The position numbers and the translations under genes are program-made. A stretch of DNA of 10,181 nucleotides from Peptostreptococcaceae bacterium. Its GTDB lineage: Bacteria; Bacillota; Clostridia; Peptostreptococcales; Peptostreptococcaceae. The notes beneath the pieces were generated by a model. The model was not told the DNA's origin, made no database searches, and saw nothing but the letters and a program-made list of their open reading frames with translations. Location: contig JAFOOW010000126.1 in the NCBI GenBank assembly GCA_017425305.1, positions 1 to 10,181 on the forward strand, in the 5' to 3' direction. The stretch's first letter is position 1. The number at the start of each line of letters is the position of its first letter. Shown here one piece after another: positions 1 through 5,763 of the stretch.

Positions 1-2
1 AT

Positions 3-530
3 ATAGAACTATTTAATAACTATATTTATATAGTAGAGTTAAATACAAATGAATTCCTAGGAAGTAATATTTATAAGTATGACGGCAATGGTAATTTGAA
101 AGATAGTAGAGCTATAAAAGAATCAATAGTACTAGGACTAGAGATTACCAAAGATAATATGACTATATTTACTAATAATAGTATTGGAAATATTGATGAT
201 AACTTGGATATAAAGAATAATAAAAAAGTAGATAATATAGAATACTATAGTAATACACATGAAGGCACTATATATGTATTAGATAAAGATAATGGCATTA
301 AACTAATATCAGATAAAACTAAGAAGATTAATTTAGAAGACATATCTCCAAAAGGAATTATAAATAATGGAGAAAATAGTATTGTATATAGTGATAATAA
401 TATTACTACAGTTAAAAATAAAGAAGTTAAAAACTACGATGATGATAATATAAAAAGAGTAGATTACATTAAAGATAATATATATCTAGTAAGTCTAGAA
501 AACTATATAGAATTAATAAAAGTAGGATAA
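3..530 (+). CDS. 3' part of a probable beta-propeller protein (DUF5711-like), 5' end outside the window
   Basis: The frame is open from the first bases of the window to a TAA at 528-530, so this is the last 175 or so residues of a longer protein; the TTG at 96 is internal and has no ribosome binding site. The visible part is rich in Asn, Asp, Lys and Ile. It shows repeating short beta-strand units with a hydrophobic-hydrophobic-Asp/Asn turn pattern (for example GTIYVLDKDNGIKLIS and NSIVYSDNNITTVKN), typical of WD40/PQQ-like propeller blades. Clostridial DUF5711 proteins have this look, usually a membrane anchor followed by an extracellular propeller, but the anchor would lie outside the window. 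That family name is a guess from style, not a motif match. No catalytic motif is visible. The gene is followed by 117 bases before yedF and seems to be a separate transcription unit. Confidence 0.6.
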   Translation: MELFNNYIYIVELNTNEFLGSNIYKYDGNGNLKDSRAIKESIVLGLEITKDNMTIFTNNSIGNIDDNLDIKNNKKVDNIEYYSNTHEGTIYVLDKDNGIKLISDKTKKINLEDISPKGIINNGENSIVYSDNNITTVKNKEVKNYDDDNIKRVDYIKDNIYLVSLENYIELIKVG

Positions 531-605
531 TGTATTATTTATCAAAAATATAAATAATCAAGATATTATATATAGAAATAGACTATGCTAAAAAATGTAA
601 TATTA

Positions 606-614
606 TGTTAAAAT
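606..614 (+). promoter_or_regulatory. Extended -10 promoter element for yedF
   Basis: TGTTAAAAT sits 33 bases upstream of the yedF start. It combines a TGn extension with a TAAAAT hexamer, and the same TGTTAAAATG string forms the -10 of the much clearer rpsF promoter. No good -35 is present 17-18 bases upstream, so recognition would depend on the extended -10. It would give a leader of roughly 25 bases. Confidence 0.45.
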
Positions 615-647
615 GAAAATAGTATTATATTAAGGAGATGAGTATTT

Positions 648-1238
648 ATGATAATAGAGTTAGACGCAAGAGGCTTAGCTTGTCCTAAGCCAGTAATAAA
701 TACTAAGAGAGAATTAGAAAAAATAGAACAAGGGGTAGTAGTAGTAACTGTAGATAATGAAATAGCTAAGGAAAATATATTAAAGTTAGCTAAATCTATG
801 AGCTATGAAGCTAATGTAACTAAGTCAGAAGAAAACTTAATTTGTATAGCTGTAAAAAAAGGTGAAAATGTTGTAATAGAAGAAAAAACAACAGAAGCTT
901 TAGCTGATACTTGTATATTTATAAACTCAGATAAAATGGGAACAGGAAATGATGAGTTAGGAGAAGTTCTTATAAAAGGATACATATATACATTAACTGA
1001 ATGTAAGCCATACCCTAAATCTATAGTATTTGTAAATAGCGGAATAAAACTTACAACAGTAAATGAAGCTACAGTAGAAAACTTAACAATATTACAAGAA
1101 GCTGGTGTAGAAGTACTTTCTTGTGGTACTTGTTTAGATTACTATGGATTAAAAGATAATTTAAAAGTAGGCAATGTAACAAATATGTATACTATAGTTG
1201 AATTAATGAATAATTCATCTAAAACTATTTCAATATAA
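648..1238 (+). CDS. yedF: Selenium metabolism protein YedF (TusA-like + DsrE-like domains)
   Basis: The 196-residue protein has two parts. Residues 1-70 form a TusA/SirA-like domain with the family signature ARGLACPKPV, in which Cys12 of the CPxP motif is the expected sulfur/selenium carrier cysteine. Residues 85-196 are DsrE-like, with a second cysteine pair in SCGTCLDYY (Cys159, Cys162). This architecture and length match the YedF family that co-occurs with selenium-use genes, including selD; a role in handling reactive selenium or sulfur is inferred from that association and is not proven. The start is ATG 648, preceded by AAGGAG at 632-637. A strong terminator directly follows, so the gene is probably monocistronic. 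The next gene (DUF3343) belongs to a family described as a putative Se/S carrier, which supports a shared role. No in-frame UGA or Sec-like context is visible. Confidence 0.88.
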   Translation: MIIELDARGLACPKPVINTKRELEKIEQGVVVVTVDNEIAKENILKLAKSMSYEANVTKSEENLICIAVKKGENVVIEEKTTEALADTCIFINSDKMGTGNDELGEVLIKGYIYTLTECKPYPKSIVFVNSGIKLTTVNEATVENLTILQEAGVEVLSCGTCLDYYGLKDNLKVGNVTNMYTIVELMNNSSKTISI

Positions 1239-1244
1239 TATAAG

Positions 1245-1281
1245 TAAAGACTGCATAAAATATATGTAGTCTTTATTTTTT
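1245..1281 (+). terminator. Rho-independent terminator after yedF
   Basis: A 13-bp stem (1245-1257 with 1263-1275, one G-T pair) carries the GACTGC/GTAGTC core, closes a 5-base AAAAT loop and is followed by TTTTTT at 1276-1281. It starts 7 bases after the yedF stop codon. Confidence 0.85.
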
Positions 1282-1338
1282 ACTAAAAATAAATTAATAT
1301 ATAAACATAAGAAAGAAATAGAAAGGAAAACATTAAAT

Positions 1339-1602
1339 ATGAATGAAATGTATATAGTAGCATTTAACTCAACACATCATGCTATAAGAACAGAAAAATT
1401 ACTAAGCGAAAATAATATAAAAGTTACAACATTACCAACACCAAGAGAAATAAGCTCTAGTTGTGGTATATCAGTTAGATTTTTAAAAGATGATATGGAA
1501 AAAGTTGAAAATATAATAGAATCAAATGAAATACTATACCATGGAGTATATAAAATAGAAAGACTAGAAGGCGGAAAGAAGGAAGTAACAAAGTTAAGAT
1601 AG
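1339..1602 (+). CDS. DUF3343 family protein, putative Se/S carrier-like
   Basis: This 87-residue protein matches the small DUF3343 family (Pfam name: putative Se/S carrier protein-like). It has the typical opening YIVAFNSTHHAIRTEKLL and the hallmark PTPREISSSCG, where Cys42 is the single conserved cysteine and likely carries the sulfur or selenium. The predicted fold is a small alpha/beta domain in the cytoplasm. Two in-frame ATGs (1339 and 1348) are possible; the AAAGGA at 1322-1327 is placed better for 1339 than for 1348. It lies after the yedF terminator, so it needs its own promoter, though only a weak AT-rich candidate (TATAAA at 1300-1305) is visible. It is followed after 11 bases by DUF951, whose ribosome binding site overlaps this stop codon, so the two are probably co-transcribed. 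Biochemical function is unproven. Confidence 0.82.
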   Translation: MNEMYIVAFNSTHHAIRTEKLLSENNIKVTTLPTPREISSSCGISVRFLKDDMEKVENIIESNEILYHGVYKIERLEGGKKEVTKLR

Positions 1603-1613
1603 GAGTGAATTAG

Positions 1614-1799
1614 ATGCCAATCAAACTTAATGTAGGAGATATAGTTGAACTAAAAAAACAACATCCTTGTGGATCTAAAGATTTTGAGATAACAAGAGTT
1701 GGTATGGATATAAAGATAAAGTGTGTAAAATGTGAAAGAGTAGTTATGTTAGATAGACCTACTCTAGAAAAAAGAATAAAAAAAATAAAAAATATATAA
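1614..1799 (+). CDS. DUF951 family protein
   Basis: A 61-residue protein with the conserved DUF951 opening (LNVGDIVELKKQHPCGS) and a central DIKIKCVKCERVVMLDR segment. His17, Cys19, Cys37 and Cys40 are arranged like a small zinc-binding site (HxC ... CxxC); metal binding is inference. The fold looks like a small all-beta, SH3-like or zinc-ribbon domain with a basic Lys/Arg-rich C-terminus, which could favour nucleic acid contact. The family is common in Firmicutes and often sits near rpsF-ssb-rpsR, as here, but its function is not established. Start ATG 1614 is decided by AGGAG at 1601-1605, which overlaps the DUF3343 stop codon, indicating translational coupling. Confidence 0.85.
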   Translation: MPIKLNVGDIVELKKQHPCGSKDFEITRVGMDIKIKCVKCERVVMLDRPTLEKRIKKIKNI

Positions 1800-1825
1800 A
1801 AAACCAAAAAACTGGATAGAGTTTT

Positions 1826-1834
1826 TGCTATAAT
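1826..1834 (+). promoter_or_regulatory. Extended -10 promoter for the aminotransferase gene
   Basis: TGCTATAAT is a perfect extended -10 (TGn + TATAAT) lying 40 bases upstream of the start codon. No convincing -35 is seen 16-18 bases upstream. A small AT-rich hairpin (1807-1813 with 1820-1826) abuts it and might act as a weak terminator for DUF951, but its stem has only one G-C pair. Confidence 0.55.
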
Positions 1835-1857
1835 TAAAAATGGGGAAAACATTTGCC

Positions 1858-1866
1858 AGGGGGGTG
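1858..1866 (+). promoter_or_regulatory. G-rich ribosome binding site of the aminotransferase gene
   Basis: AGGGGGGTG lies 8 bases before ATG 1875. It equals the ideal AAGGAGGTG with two A-to-G changes, each still able to form a G-U pair with the 16S rRNA tail. A run of six G is unusual in such an AT-rich genome. Confidence 0.65.
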
Positions 1867-1874
1867 CCGTATTT

Positions 1875-3077
1875 ATGGCTATAAAATTTGCAAAGAGAAT
1901 GGATGGATTAAAAGGATCAGAGATTAGAGAACTTTTAAAACTAACAGAAAAACCAGAAATAATATCTTTTGCAGGTGGGCTACCTGCTCCAGAATTATTT
2001 CCAGTTGAAGAGATGAAGGAAATCTCAAGAATGGTTTTAGAAGAATCAGGAAGAGAAGCTCTACAATACACTACAACAGAAGGTTATATACCTTTAAGAG
2101 AACAAATATGTGAAAGAATGAATAGAAAGCTACATACTAATGTTTGTAAAGAAAACATACTTATAACAAGTGGATCGCAACAAGGGTTAGATTTTGCTGG
2201 TAAAGTATTTTTAAATGAAGGAGATGTGGTTTTAGTTGAAAGCCCATCATACCTAGGAGCTTTAAATGCATTTAAAGCATATTGTCCTCAATTTATAGAA
2301 GTTCCAACTGATAAAAATGGAATGATAATGGAAGAATTAGAACGTATATTAGAAACAACTGAAAATGTAAAAATGATATATGTAATACCTGACTTCCAAA
2401 ATCCAACAGGAAAGACTTGGTCTATGGAAAGACGTACTAAGTTTATGGAACTTGTAAATAAATTTGAAATACCAGTAGTAGAAGATAATCCATATGGTGA
2501 ATTAAGATTTGAAGGAGAGGCATTACCATCTCTAAAATCAATGGATGAAAAAGGACTGGTTGTATTCTTAGGTTCATTCTCAAAAATATTCTGTCCAGGA
2601 TATAGAATAGGATGGGTAGCAGCTGCACCACAAATATTAAGTAAGCTTATATTTGTAAAACAAGGAGCTGATTTACAAGCATCTACTATATCACAAAGAG
2701 AAGTAAGCAAGTTTATAGACGTATATGACTTAGACGCACATGTTGAAAAAATTAAGAAAGTATATGCAAGACGTAGAGATTTAATGTTAAAGACTATGGA
2801 AGAAACTTTCCCAGAAGGATTACAATATACTTATCCAGAAGGTGGTTTATTTACATGGGTAGAACTTCCAAGTCACTTAGATGCAAGAAAGATAATGGAA
2901 AGATGTTTAGAAAATAATGTAGCATACGTTCCAGGAGGATCATTCTTCCCAAATGGAGGTAAGGAAAATACATTTAGATTAAACTACTCAAATATGCCTG
3001 AAGAAAAAATAGTAGAAGGTATAAAGAGATTATCTGTAGCACTTAAAGAAGCTATGACAGAAACAGTAGAAGCTTAA
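1875..3077 (+). CDS. PLP-dependent aminotransferase (fold type I, class I/II; LysN/MocR-like)
   Basis: A 400-residue cytosolic enzyme of the usual length for fold-type-I aminotransferases of the 2-aminoadipate/aromatic group. Visible PLP-site residues are Asn176 in QNPTG, Asp204 and Tyr207 in EDNPYG, the Schiff-base Lys237 in GSFSKIFCPGYRIGW, Arg244 for the cofactor phosphate, and Arg368 in TFRLNYS for the substrate carboxylate. The N-terminal ISFAGGLPAPELFP and the ALQYTTTEGYIPLREQI segment are typical of the group that also forms the C-terminal half of MocR regulators, but no DNA-binding domain is fused here. It should transfer amino groups between an amino acid and a 2-oxoacid; the exact substrate (2-aminoadipate, aromatic, branched-chain or other) cannot be read from sequence. 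It has its own promoter and terminator. Confidence 0.9.
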   Translation: MAIKFAKRMDGLKGSEIRELLKLTEKPEIISFAGGLPAPELFPVEEMKEISRMVLEESGREALQYTTTEGYIPLREQICERMNRKLHTNVCKENILITSGSQQGLDFAGKVFLNEGDVVLVESPSYLGALNAFKAYCPQFIEVPTDKNGMIMEELERILETTENVKMIYVIPDFQNPTGKTWSMERRTKFMELVNKFEIPVVEDNPYGELRFEGEALPSLKSMDEKGLVVFLGSFSKIFCPGYRIGWVAAAPQILSKLIFVKQGADLQASTISQREVSKFIDVYDLDAHVEKIKKVYARRRDLMLKTMEETFPEGLQYTYPEGGLFTWVELPSHLDARKIMERCLENNVAYVPGGSFFPNGGKENTFRLNYSNMPEEKIVEGIKRLSVALKEAMTETVEA

Positions 3078-3092
3078 TATTTACATACATAT

Positions 3093-3120
3093 AAAGAGGA
3101 TGGCATAAGCCATCCTTTTT
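3093..3120 (+). terminator. Rho-independent terminator after the aminotransferase gene
   Basis: The stem AGGATGGC (3097-3104) pairs with GCCATCCT (3109-3116) around an ATAA loop, is followed by TTTT, and can extend outward through AAAG/TTTT pairing. It lies 15 bases after the stop codon. Confidence 0.9.
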
Positions 3121-3261
3121 AACTTGAGGTTAGGGTAAAATGTATTAAAGTTAAGGAGTTGAGCATTATTTATTTTAGACTAATGATATATATTTATTCA
3201 TAGATGAAAATTTTAAAATATAGTATAAAATTTACTTAAATTAGTCTACAATAAAATTAAA
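3121..3261. other. Non-coding spacer with a split 9-bp inverted repeat
   Basis: No credible gene is present. The spacer contains TAGACTAAT at 3176-3184 and its exact complement ATTAGTCTA at 3240-3248, 55 bases apart, enclosing very AT-rich sequence with a TATAAAAT box at 3224-3231. It also has an isolated TAAAAT (3136-3141) and an AAGGAG (3153-3158) with no open frame behind them. It may be a stem-loop, a protein-binding site, or the remains of a lost small gene. Confidence 0.35.
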
Positions 3262-3290
3262 TTGACAATTCATTTTATAAGTGTTAAAAT
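3262..3290 (+). promoter_or_regulatory. Near-consensus SigA promoter of the rpsF-ssb-rpsR operon
   Basis: A perfect -35 TTGACA (3262-3267) is followed by a 17-base spacer and the -10 TAAAAT (3285-3290), which also carries a TG extension at 3282-3283. This is the strongest promoter in the window, as expected for ribosomal protein genes. Transcription should start near 3297, giving a leader of about 70 bases. Confidence 0.88.
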
Positions 3291-3298
3291 GTCAAAGT

Positions 3299-3360
3299 AT
3301 GAGATTTAAATCTCATTTCTCTGCTCTGCATAGCAGAGCCGTTAAGTCCAAAGGGAGGTG
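3299..3360 (+). promoter_or_regulatory. Structured rpsF leader, probable S6:S18-binding mRNA element
   Basis: The leader holds a hairpin, CTCTGC (3324-3329) with GCAGAG (3333-3338), followed at once by CCG (3339-3341). An outer helix can form between GATTTAA (3303-3309) and TTAAGTC (3342-3348), leaving CCG unpaired on the 3' side between the two helices. A two-helix fold with an unpaired CCG just upstream of rpsF is the described S6:S18-binding leader, which mimics the 16S rRNA site and lets excess S6:S18 repress its own operon. The ribosome binding site GGGAGGTG (3353-3360) begins 5 bases after the outer helix. The 5' side is also part of a perfect 18-base palindrome (3299-3316) that would compete with the outer helix. 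The assignment rests on position, the CCG and the helices; no covariance test was possible. Confidence 0.65.
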
Positions 3361-3368
3361 AAATAATA

Positions 3369-3647
3369 ATGAGAAATTATGAATTAGTTTTCGTAGTAAA
3401 GCCAAACGCTGATGAAGAAGCAAGAGAAGCTATACTTAACAAAGTTAAGGAAGTTGTTGCTACTGAAGGTGAAGTTGTAAAGGTTGACGTATGGGGTACT
3501 AAGAAATTAGCTTATCCAATAGCTAAGTTCACTGAAGGTCACTACGTATTAGTTAACTTCAACGCTGGTGTTGACGTTCCTAAAGAATTAGATAGAAACT
3601 TAAAGATAAACGAAAACGTAATAAGACATATGATAGTTGTTGCTTAA
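3369..3647 (+). CDS. rpsF: 30S ribosomal protein S6
   Basis: A 92-residue protein with the S6 ferredoxin-like fold pattern: MRNYELVFVVKP opens strand 1, DVWGTKKLAYPI (residues 40-51) is the conserved central motif, GHYVLVNF follows, and LKINENVIRHMIV (78-90) ends it. S6 binds the central domain of 16S rRNA as a heterodimer with S18, whose gene rpsR is two genes downstream. It is full length for bacterial S6 and lacks the acidic tail seen in some groups. Start ATG 3369 follows GGGAGGTG at 3353-3360. It is the first gene of an rpsF-ssb-rpsR operon, likely subject to feedback through the leader element. Compared with neighbours it uses more C-ending codons (AAC, TTC, GAC), in line with high expression. 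Confidence 0.97.
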   Translation: MRNYELVFVVKPNADEEAREAILNKVKEVVATEGEVVKVDVWGTKKLAYPIAKFTEGHYVLVNFNAGVDVPKELDRNLKINENVIRHMIVVA

Positions 3648-3681
3648 TAACTAGTTTTATTATGTAAAAGGCGGTGTTACT

Positions 3682-4128
3682 ATGAACCATGTTGTTTTAG
3701 TAGGTAGATTAACTAGGGATCCTGAGTTAAGATACATCGCAGGAAGTGGAACTGCTGTTGCAAATTTTGCTATCGCTGTTGATAGAGAATTCAATGGTAA
3801 AGATGGTAAAAAAGAAACAGACTTTATCGATATACAAGTATGGGGCAAATCTGCAGAGAATTGCGCTAACTTTATAGGTAAAGGAAGCTTAGTAGCTATA
3901 CAAGGTTCTATAAGAATCGATAGCTATCAAACTCAAAGTGGTGAAACTAGAAGAGCTACTAGAGTTAATGCTAACAGAGTACAATTCTTAGATACTAGAA
4001 ATAAATCTGAAAGTTCATATAAAACAAATCATCAAGGTTTCGAACCGACTTTTGAGCCAAGCTTTGAGCCAACAGGATTAGATCCTCAAGGATTCCAAGC
4101 AATTGATGATGATGATATACCATTCTAA
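3682..4128 (+). CDS. ssb: Single-stranded DNA-binding protein
   Basis: A 148-residue SSB. Residues 1-104 form the OB fold, beginning MNHVVLVGRLTRDPELRY and including FAIAVDREF, DFIDIQVWGKSAE and GSLVAIQGSI. Residues 105-141 are a flexible linker, and the acidic tip DDDDIPF (142-148) is the conserved peptide that recruits replication and repair partners. The linker carries three tandem FEP units (FEPT, FEPS, FEPT, residues 120-131) instead of the more usual Gly/Gln-rich stretch. The protein coats single-stranded DNA as a tetramer during replication, recombination and repair. Start ATG 3682 follows AAAGGCGGTG at 3667-3676. It lies 34 bases after rpsF and 18 before rpsR, the standard bacterial arrangement. 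Confidence 0.97.
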   Translation: MNHVVLVGRLTRDPELRYIAGSGTAVANFAIAVDREFNGKDGKKETDFIDIQVWGKSAENCANFIGKGSLVAIQGSIRIDSYQTQSGETRRATRVNANRVQFLDTRNKSESSYKTNHQGFEPTFEPSFEPTGLDPQGFQAIDDDDIPF

Positions 4129-4146
4129 AAAGGAGGGAAATTTACT

Positions 4147-4374
4147 ATGATAAACAAGAAGAGACGTAAGAAAAAGAGAGTTTGTCAATTCTGTGCTGAT
4201 AAAAACGCTAAGATAGACTACAAAAACACTCAAAGATTACAAAAGTACGTAACTGAGAGAGGTAAAATATTACCTAGAAGAATAGCTGGTACTTGTGCTA
4301 AGCACCAAAGAGAATTAACAGTTGCTATAAAGAGAGCAAGAAACTTAGCATTATTACCATACACATTAGACTAA
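4147..4374 (+). CDS. rpsR: 30S ribosomal protein S18
   Basis: A 75-residue basic protein of normal S18 length, with the family core [20 protein letters not shown] and [15 protein letters not shown], ending in [12 protein letters not shown]. It pairs with S6 on the platform of the small subunit. Cys13, Cys16, Cys50 and His53 form a CxxC ... CxxH pattern, so this is the zinc-ribbon (C+) form rather than the cysteine-free form some bacteria make when zinc is short. Start ATG 4147 follows AGGAGGG at 4131-4137. It is the last gene of the operon, closed by a strong terminator 6 bases after the stop. Confidence 0.97.
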   Translation: MINKKRRKKKRVCQFCADKNAKIDYKNTQRLQKYVTERGKILPRRIAGTCAKHQRELTVAIKRARNLALLPYTLD

Positions 4375-4380
4375 GAAAAA

Positions 4381-4408
4381 GGACGAGCCTTAATAGGCTC
4401 GTTTTTTT
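4381..4408 (+). terminator. Rho-independent terminator of the rpsF-ssb-rpsR operon
   Basis: The stem ACGAGCCT (4383-4390) pairs with AGGCTCGT (4395-4402) around a TAAT loop, followed by a T run to 4408. The GC-rich stem and uninterrupted T tract make this a textbook terminator. Confidence 0.95.
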
Positions 4409-4416
4409 ATTATAGG

Positions 4417-4444
4417 TTAAAAGTTACAAAATTTATGATATAAT
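4417..4444 (+). promoter_or_regulatory. Promoter of the MazG-like to dnaB operon
   Basis: TGATATAAT (4436-4444) is a perfect extended -10. A weak -35 (TTAAAA, 4417-4422) lies 16 bases upstream of the hexamer. Transcription should begin near 4451, which places the upstream ATG at 4443 inside the promoter and rules it out as the start codon of the first gene. Confidence 0.7.
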
Positions 4445-4456
4445 GTTTATATATGT

Positions 4457-4467
4457 AAGGAGGGGGG
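4457..4467 (+). promoter_or_regulatory. Ribosome binding site that fixes a TTG start for the MazG-like gene
   Basis: AAGGAGGGGGG lies just upstream of TTG 4473, with about 9 bases between the AAGGAGG core and the start. It is far too downstream to serve the in-frame ATG at 4443. Confidence 0.8.
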
Positions 4468-4472
4468 AAACA

Positions 4473-4793
4473 TTGAGACTAGATAAAACTTCAGAAATAA
4501 CTAAAAATATAAAAATAATTGAGTGGATGAAAACTGAATTAATAATGAGTGTTGGAGATGTATTTAATCTTTTATTTAAAGGTGTAAAACCAGTAGATGA
4601 GGTACTTCAAGACACTTTAGCTAATATAGTTATGATTACATATTTGTTAGCGAAAAGACTGGGAGTTAGTTTCAAGGAGATAGATTATAAAATAAAAGAA
4701 AAAATAAAAATAGGAATAGAGGAAGACCATAGTGTAGAGAGATGGTATGGGGATTTATCTAATTTAAAAAACCATATAGATAATAGGGAGTGA
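4473..4793 (+). CDS. MazG-like family protein
   Basis: A 106-residue, mostly helical protein that I recognise as the small clostridial MazG-like family, from features such as LTxNIKxIEWMKTEL-type helices, DTLANIVMITYLLAKRLGVS and the C-terminal ERWYGDLSNL. True MazG proteins hydrolyse nucleoside triphosphates using an acidic EExxE helix and a second ExxxD helix; a clear EExxE is missing here, so catalytic activity is doubtful and the role is unknown. The start is TTG 4473, chosen because of the strong AAGGAGG site at 4457-4463 and because the in-frame ATG 4443 lies within the -10 box and would precede transcription. Its stop codon overlaps the ribosome binding site of the next gene (AGGGAGTGA), so translation is probably coupled. 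It opens the operon that runs to dnaB. Confidence 0.75.
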   Translation: MRLDKTSEITKNIKIIEWMKTELIMSVGDVFNLLFKGVKPVDEVLQDTLANIVMITYLLAKRLGVSFKEIDYKIKEKIKIGIEEDHSVERWYGDLSNLKNHIDNRE

Positions 4794-4800
4794 TTTTAAA

Positions 4801-5754
4801 TTGAAAGATAGAGTCAAATTAACTCAAGCAGCAATAATAACTGCTTTAGCAATAGTACTTTCTCTAGCAACAGTATATGTTCCATTTTTAGGATTGCTAG
4901 TATTTGCTATACCAGTACCATATGCAATAATAGCTACTATCACAGGTGGAAAATATGCACTAATATCAGCTGTAGCTTCATTTTTCATAATGATGTTTGC
5001 AGTAGACCCAATGTATTCTTTAAGCTTAACTATAATGACTGTTTTACCAGGAATTGCAGTTGGGTATATGATAAGTAAGGAAACAACTGAAGAAGAAAAA
5101 AACTTCAAACCTATATATTTAGGTACAGTAGCATATATGGTGTCTATGATGGCTTTTGTAGGATTAAGTAAGTTGTTCTTCAAAATAGACTTAATAGGTC
5201 AATTTATAGACTTAATGAAAGTAAGTTTAGAAACGCAACTTTCTATTATGCAAAGTGCTCAATTAAATGTTAAAGATAGTATATCTCTTGTAGATATGAT
5301 TAGTATTATGAAAAATATGCTTCCAGCTATACTATTCTTCTATAGTATAATATCAGCATCTATAACATATTATTTAGAAGCATTTATTTTAAGAAGAATA
5401 AAAAAATTAAATGTTAATTTACCTAAGTTTACTGAATTTTACTTACCAGGAAATGCAGTAACAGCATCATTATTATTATATTTTTTAATTATGGCATTAG
5501 ATATGATGAAAGTTCCGTTACACACAGATATAATAATGCTTAATATACAATTAGTATTTAGTATAATGTTTTTAATACAAGGTGTATCAGTAGGAATACA
5601 TTTTATTAGAAATTGGAGAAAAAAATCTCCTAATAAAATAATGATATTTATTGTTGCACTATTTTTAATATCAGGTTCAACAGTACTAAGCTTTGTTGGA
5701 ATGCTAGATAGTGTAATAGATTTTAGAAGGGTAAGAAGCTATAAGTCCACTTAG
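4801..5754 (+). CDS. DUF2232 (YybS-type) integral membrane protein
   Basis: A 317-residue membrane protein with eight or so hydrophobic segments, at roughly residues 8-28, 30-48, 54-68, 74-91, 106-126, 171-195, 218-236, 246-266 and 279-302. A polar loop lies at 92-104 and a longer amphipathic region at 127-170. The layout, with small-residue-rich N-terminal helices, matches the DUF2232/YybS family, found in Firmicutes next to gdpP, rplI and dnaB. It resembles the S component of ECF-type vitamin transporters in its N-terminal half; transport is a guess and no substrate can be named. Start TTG 4801 is preceded by AGGGAG at 4785-4790, overlapping the end of the upstream gene. It ends 9 bases before gdpP, whose ribosome binding site overlaps this stop codon. 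Confidence 0.85.
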   Translation: MKDRVKLTQAAIITALAIVLSLATVYVPFLGLLVFAIPVPYAIIATITGGKYALISAVASFFIMMFAVDPMYSLSLTIMTVLPGIAVGYMISKETTEEEKNFKPIYLGTVAYMVSMMAFVGLSKLFFKIDLIGQFIDLMKVSLETQLSIMQSAQLNVKDSISLVDMISIMKNMLPAILFFYSIISASITYYLEAFILRRIKKLNVNLPKFTEFYLPGNAVTASLLLYFLIMALDMMKVPLHTDIIMLNIQLVFSIMFLIQGVSVGIHFIRNWRKKSPNKIMIFIVALFLISGSTVLSFVGMLDSVIDFRRVRSYKST

Positions 5755-5763
5755 GAGGGTTAC

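Noticed and set aside
96..98. TTG as the start of the first gene
   Set aside because: The frame is open upstream to the window edge and there is no ribosome binding site before the TTG, so it is an internal codon of a partial gene.
535..557. TTATTTAT / ATAAATAA hairpin after the first gene as a terminator
   Set aside because: The stem is entirely A-T and no T run follows; it would be very weak and is expected by chance at this composition.
1806..1826. AAAAACT / AGTTTTT hairpin as a terminator of the DUF951 gene
   Set aside because: Only one G-C pair; the T run lies in the stem and runs into the next promoter. Too weak to call.
2288..2710. Minus-strand open frame of 140 codons inside the aminotransferase gene
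   Set aside because: It is antisense to a well-conserved enzyme, has no ribosome binding site and its product resembles no family.
4824..5183. Minus-strand open frame inside the DUF2232 gene
   Set aside because: Mirror of hydrophobic codons in the real gene; no start signals of its own.
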